Source of the DNA: Alcaligenaceae bacterium
Lineage (GTDB): Bacteria; Pseudomonadota; Gammaproteobacteria; Burkholderiales; Burkholderiaceae_B
Direction: 5' to 3'
NCBI GenBank assembly: GCA_947379755.1
Contig: CANCOC010000003.1
Location: 23,121-87,120 of the forward strand
DNA: 64,000 nucleotides
Shown here in pieces: positions 60,205 to 64,000 of this stretch. The notes under the pieces are model-generated. The model had not been told where the DNA came from, did not search any database, and saw only the letters and a program-made list of their open reading frames with translations. How positions within the stretch are numbered: the stretch's first letter is position 1; every line of letters starts with the position of its first letter. The translations under genes were made by a program, and so were the position numbers.

Positions 60205-62298
60205 ATGTCTGACCTGCTTGAGTCTGCTTTAAATCCCCGTACTGTCGCCATCATTGGCGCTTCTGAAAATATCCACAAGATTGGTGGACGTCCGATTTAT
60301 TACATGCAGCGAGCCGGTTTTCGTGGCACGATTTATCCGATCAATCCCTCGCGCACGGAGGTACAGGGACTTAAGAGTTATGCCTCGCTCGCACAGTTGC
60401 CAGAAACCCCTGAACTGGTGCTGATCGTAGTGGCTGGTGACAAGGCGGTCGAGGCCGTTGAGCAATGTGCCGCTATGGGCGTGCGATCGGTCGTGGTGAT
60501 CGCCTCGGGCTTTGGTGAGGTCGATGAGGCGGGTCGTCGCACGCAGCAACGGATGACGGATGCTGCACGTGCAACAGGGATGCGTATCTACGGCCCCAAT
60601 ACGCATGGACTGGCAAACTTTGGCACAGGTGCGATTGCTGGTTTTTCGACGATGTTCATTGAATGCCCTCCCCAGGACGGACCGATCGCCGTGCTCAGTC
60701 AGAGTGGTGGAATGAGTGCCATGGTGTATGGTCTGTTGCGCCAGAAAGGTCTGGGCGTTCGCCATGTTCATGCGACAGGCAACGAAGCTGATGTAACCGT
60801 CTCGGACATGGCCTGGGCCATTGCACATGATCCAGAAATCAAGTTAATGTTGCTTTATCTTGAAAATATTGCCAACCCTGAGATGCTGGCACGTACTGCA
60901 GAATATGCACGCAGCCGTGATCTGCCGATTGTGGCCGTCAAGGCAGGTCGTTCGGCCAGCGGCCAGAAGGCCGCGTCGACGCATACCGGGGCAATGGCCA
61001 ACGAAGATCGTGTAGTGGATGCGTTCTTCAGGAAACACGGTATTTTGCGTGTGCGAGATCCCCATGCCCAGGCCCTGGCTGCCGAGGCGTATCTGAAGGG
61101 CTGGCGCCCGGCGGGTAATCACCTGGTGGTGATCAGTAATTCAGGCGCAAGTTGCGTGATGGGAGCCGATGCGGCTGAAGACAACGGACTAGAGATGGCG
61201 GTCCTCAGCGAGGTGACGCAACAGGCTGTCGCCAAGTCTTTGCCAGGCTTTGCGACGACCACCAATCCGATTGATATCACTGCGGCCTTGCTTTCGAATA
61301 GCGGTTTGTTCAGCGAAGTCTTGCCCGCTGTTGCCACGGATCCTGCTGCCGATATGTTTTTTATCAATATTCCCGTAGCGGGTGCCGGGTACGATGTACA
61401 GGCTTTTGCACGTGATACGGCCGCGTTTGAAACCCTGACAGGCAAGCCCGTTGCTGTTGCAGCGTGGCAGGCGTCCGTAGCCGAACCATTTCGCCAGGCC
61501 GGTGTGGCCACCTTTGAAAATGAGGGACAGGCCGTTGGCGTCCTGGGGCAGCTTGCTGCACACACCGCCTTGTTGCGCCAGCCATTGACGATGTGGCCGG
61601 AATTACCTGCAGTGACGGTCCCTGCAGGATCGCAGCAATACTGCAACGAAGCTGAGTCGCTCAAACTGTTGTCCGATCACGGTGTGCCAGTTGTCGGTCA
61701 CATCCTGTGCCAGACGGCGGCTCAAGTCAAAACCGCTGTGCATGCCCTGGGTGGCGCGGTCGTGATCAAGGCATGCTCTGCAGAGGTGCCGCACAAGACC
61801 GAGTTTGGTCTGGTGGCACTCAACATTCAGGATGCGGATCAGGCAGTGAAGGTTTTTGAATCCCAGACCAAGCGGCTCAAAGAAATGAAGGTCGGCGCAG
61901 CCGGTGTCATCGTCGCCTCGATGCACCGTGGCCGCCATGAATTGATGGTGGGGGCACGCTTTGATCCTGTTTTCGGACCTGTGGTGCTTGTGGGCGCGGG
62001 CGGAAAATATGTCGAAGCCCTGAAAGATTACGCAGTGTTGCTGCCGCCCTTTAGTGTCGGGGAGGTCGAAACTGCCCTGCAAAGTTTGCGTCTGGCCCCC
62101 ATACTCAAAGGGGTGCGTGGTGATGCACCAATGGATGTGGTGGCATTCGCAGAGGTTGCCGTTGCGGTCGGTAAAATTGTCATGTCCGCAGGAGCGTCCA
62201 TTGCCTCGCTGGATCTGAATCCAGTTATGGTGGGTTTTGCTGGTGAGGGGGCTCTGGTTGTCGATGCCCTGCTGGAACGGGGGTGTAACAAAGGGTAA
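60205..62298 (+). CDS. Acetate--CoA ligase-family (NDP-forming) acyl-CoA synthetase
   Basis: LNPRTVAIIGASENIHKIGGRPIYYMQRAGF; STHTGAMANEDRVVDAFFRKHGILRV; C-terminal ATP-grasp region (VVIKACSAEVPHKTEFGLVAL). Confidence 0.9.
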   Translation: MSDLLESALNPRTVAIIGASENIHKIGGRPIYYMQRAGFRGTIYPINPSRTEVQGLKSYASLAQLPETPELVLIVVAGDKAVEAVEQCAAMGVRSVVVIASGFGEVDEAGRRTQQRMTDAARATGMRIYGPNTHGLANFGTGAIAGFSTMFIECPPQDGPIAVLSQSGGMSAMVYGLLRQKGLGVRHVHATGNEADVTVSDMAWAIAHDPEIKLMLLYLENIANPEMLARTAEYARSRDLPIVAVKAGRSASGQKAASTHTGAMANEDRVVDAFFRKHGILRVRDPHAQALAAEAYLKGWRPAGNHLVVISNSGASCVMGADAAEDNGLEMAVLSEVTQQAVAKSLPGFATTTNPIDITAALLSNSGLFSEVLPAVATDPAADMFFINIPVAGAGYDVQAFARDTAAFETLTGKPVAVAAWQASVAEPFRQAGVATFENEGQAVGVLGQLAAHTALLRQPLTMWPELPAVTVPAGSQQYCNEAESLKLLSDHGVPVVGHILCQTAAQVKTAVHALGGAVVIKACSAEVPHKTEFGLVALNIQDADQAVKVFESQTKRLKEMKVGAAGVIVASMHRGRHELMVGARFDPVFGPVVLVGAGGKYVEALKDYAVLLPPFSVGEVETALQSLRLAPILKGVRGDAPMDVVAFAEVAVAVGKIVMSAGASIASLDLNPVMVGFAGEGALVVDALLERGCNKG

Positions 62299-62406
62299 AC
62301 CCTTGTAAAAAGTGCAGCATTCTCTGAAAGGAACTGCTTTTGAATCCGAGTGTTGACGCATTCACGCCCCTGCGGCACTATCTGTAGGTTCAAGAACATT
62401 TTTGTT

Positions 62407-62429
62407 TTTAATGTATGAAATACATTAAA
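62407..62429. promoter_or_regulatory. Perfect 10-3-10 palindrome, candidate operator of the SBP gene
   Basis: TTTAATGTAT-GAA-ATACATTAAA, 22 nt upstream of the ATG at 62452. Confidence 0.65.
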
Positions 62430-62451
62430 TAACATCCTTTCGGAGTGACTC

Positions 62452-64000
62452 ATGCGTCGTACCCTGATCGCCGCCGCCGTATCGGCCGCCTTGCTTTTGC
62501 CCGCTATCGGTGTAGCAAAAACCTTCAAGTGGACCAGTCAGGGCGATATCCTGACACTTGATCCTCACTCACAGAATGAAGGCTTGAATATTGCCGCCAA
62601 CCTGTGGGTCTACGACCCACTGGTGCGTTACAACGAAAAGTTTGAAGTCTCGCCAGCCCTGGCCACCTCCTGGGAGCAGATTAATCCCTCACTCTGGCGC
62701 TTCAAGTTACGCGAAGGCGTGAAATTCCATGATGGCTCACCGTTTACAGCAGACGATGTCGTGTTCTCGATCAAACGCGCGATGGCACCTTCGTCGCAGT
62801 TCAAGTCCTATACAGCAGGCATTAAAGACGCCCGGGCGATTGATCCCCTGACAGTCGAAATCGAAACTGATGGCCCCAACCCCGTGTTGTTGCGTCAGTT
62901 GCCTGTGCTTGGCATGATGAGCAAGGCCTGGTCCGAGAAAAACAATGCGATGACACCTCAGGACTTCAACAAGAAAGAAGAAAGCTTCTCTGCACGCAAT
63001 GCGATGGGTACTGGCCCCTACAAATTGCAGTCGCGCGAGCTGGATGTCAAAACGACTTATATCGAAAATACGGACTGGTGGGGCAAGCCTACCAAGACAG
63101 GCAACGTCACTGAGATCATCTATACGCCGATCAAGCAAAACGCGACTCGGACCGCGGCATTACTATCCGGCGAAGTGGACTTTGTGCTGGATCCGGCAGC
63201 ACAGGATCTGGATCGCCTGCGCAAAGAAGTCAAAGTCGTCGATGGCAATGAGTACCGCACGATTTATATCGCAATGGACGTCAAAAGTCCCGAGCTGAAG
63301 TACAGCAACATCAAGGGTAAGAATCCTCTGGCCGATGTGCGCGTGCGCGAAGCGCTTTACCGAGCGATTGATATCGAAGCCATCAAAAAATCCGTGATGC
63401 GTGGCATGTCGCTGCCGACCGGTACCATGATTGCCCCCCAGGTCAATGGATATACCAAGGAACTGGGCAAGCGCGTGCCGTACGATCTGAACAAAGCCAA
63501 AGCCCTGATGAAAGAAGCTGGTTATGACAACAACTTTGAAGTCACCCTCGATTGCCCGAACAATCGCTACATCAACGACGAAGCCATTTGTCAGGCAGTG
63601 GTTGCAATGTGGGCCAAAATTGGCGTCAAGGCCAAACTCAATGCGATGCCACGCGCGACCTTCTTTCCGAAAGTGGGCAGCAACGACACCAGCATCTATC
63701 TGTTTGGCTGGGGCGTGCCCACCTATGATGCCTATTACTCACTCGAAGCGTTGATTCATAGCAAAGGCGAGGGCGCGAACGGTTCATTCAACTATGGCAA
63801 CTATTCCAATCCTGCGGTTGACAAGCTGATTGATACGATCAAGACAGAGACCAATGATGCCAAGCGCACAGAGATGATCCACGAAGCACTGGCATTGTTT
63901 GCCAAGGATTTTGGGGCGATTCCTTTGCATGACCAGGTCATTCCCTGGGCGATGAAAAAGAACGTCACTGTATTGCACCGTGCCGACAACCGTCCGGTTG
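62452..64000 (+). CDS. Peptide/nickel-type ABC transporter substrate-binding protein (family 5), 3' truncated
   Basis: MRRTLIAAAVSAALLLPAIGVAKTFKWTSQGDILTLDPHSQNEG...WRFKLREGVKFHDGSPFTADDVVFSIKRAM; open to the window end. Confidence 0.92.
   Translation, partial: MRRTLIAAAVSAALLLPAIGVAKTFKWTSQGDILTLDPHSQNEGLNIAANLWVYDPLVRYNEKFEVSPALATSWEQINPSLWRFKLREGVKFHDGSPFTADDVVFSIKRAMAPSSQFKSYTAGIKDARAIDPLTVEIETDGPNPVLLRQLPVLGMMSKAWSEKNNAMTPQDFNKKEESFSARNAMGTGPYKLQSRELDVKTTYIENTDWWGKPTKTGNVTEIIYTPIKQNATRTAALLSGEVDFVLDPAAQDLDRLRKEVKVVDGNEYRTIYIAMDVKSPELKYSNIKGKNPLADVRVREALYRAIDIEAIKKSVMRGMSLPTGTMIAPQVNGYTKELGKRVPYDLNKAKALMKEAGYDNNFEVTLDCPNNRYINDEAICQAVVAMWAKIGVKAKLNAMPRATFFPKVGSNDTSIYLFGWGVPTYDAYYSLEALIHSKGEGANGSFNYGNYSNPAVDKLIDTIKTETNDAKRTEMIHEALALFAKDFGAIPLHDQVIPWAMKKNVTVLHRADNRPV

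Noticed and set aside
61603-62361. 252-aa minus-strand ORF
   Set aside because: Antisense to the acyl-CoA synthetase C-terminal domain; spurious.

Overview
The window looks like a stretch of betaproteobacterial chromosome, probably Burkholderiales/Alcaligenaceae (inferred from Bug/TTT receptors and central-metabolism gene order; not tested by search). From left to right: the 3' end of a malic enzyme gene; an orphan barstar; rsmE; tkt-gap-pgk; cbpA-cbpM behind a near-consensus sigma32 promoter; an SsuABC/NMT1-type ABC transporter; a Pit phosphate transporter; mog; a methyltransferase; fba-purC-purE-purK-tsaC; an IlvD/RraA/Bug operon divergent from a GntR regulator across a perfect 16-bp palindrome; an acyl-CoA catabolic cluster (gcdH, TPP enzyme, CaiB, AidB-like); purU, an LhgO-like oxidase, a flavin reductase, pdxH, chaC and an MFS transporter; tcdA; a hydroxyacid oxidase/RraA/hydroxyacid dehydrogenase/Bug module; a pabB-pabC fusion overlapping a 1,876-aa tandem-duplicated UvrA; an unlisted 43-aa basic small ORF with a terminator; and a 14-kb co-directional catabolic cluster (48.2-62.3 kb). 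That cluster holds a Liv-type transporter with a LivM-LivG fusion, a cyclase-family hydrolase, an IclR regulator, split AtuA, a PRISE-like SDR, a Bug receptor, a thiolase-fold protein that appears to lack its nucleophilic Cys, a DUF35 partner and an NDP-forming acyl-CoA synthetase. It is the best candidate for an undescribed pathway. The window ends in a family 5 substrate-binding protein preceded by a perfect 10-3-10 palindrome. No tRNA, rRNA, CRISPR array, transposase or prophage was recognised. All family calls were made by reading translated motifs, without database searches.
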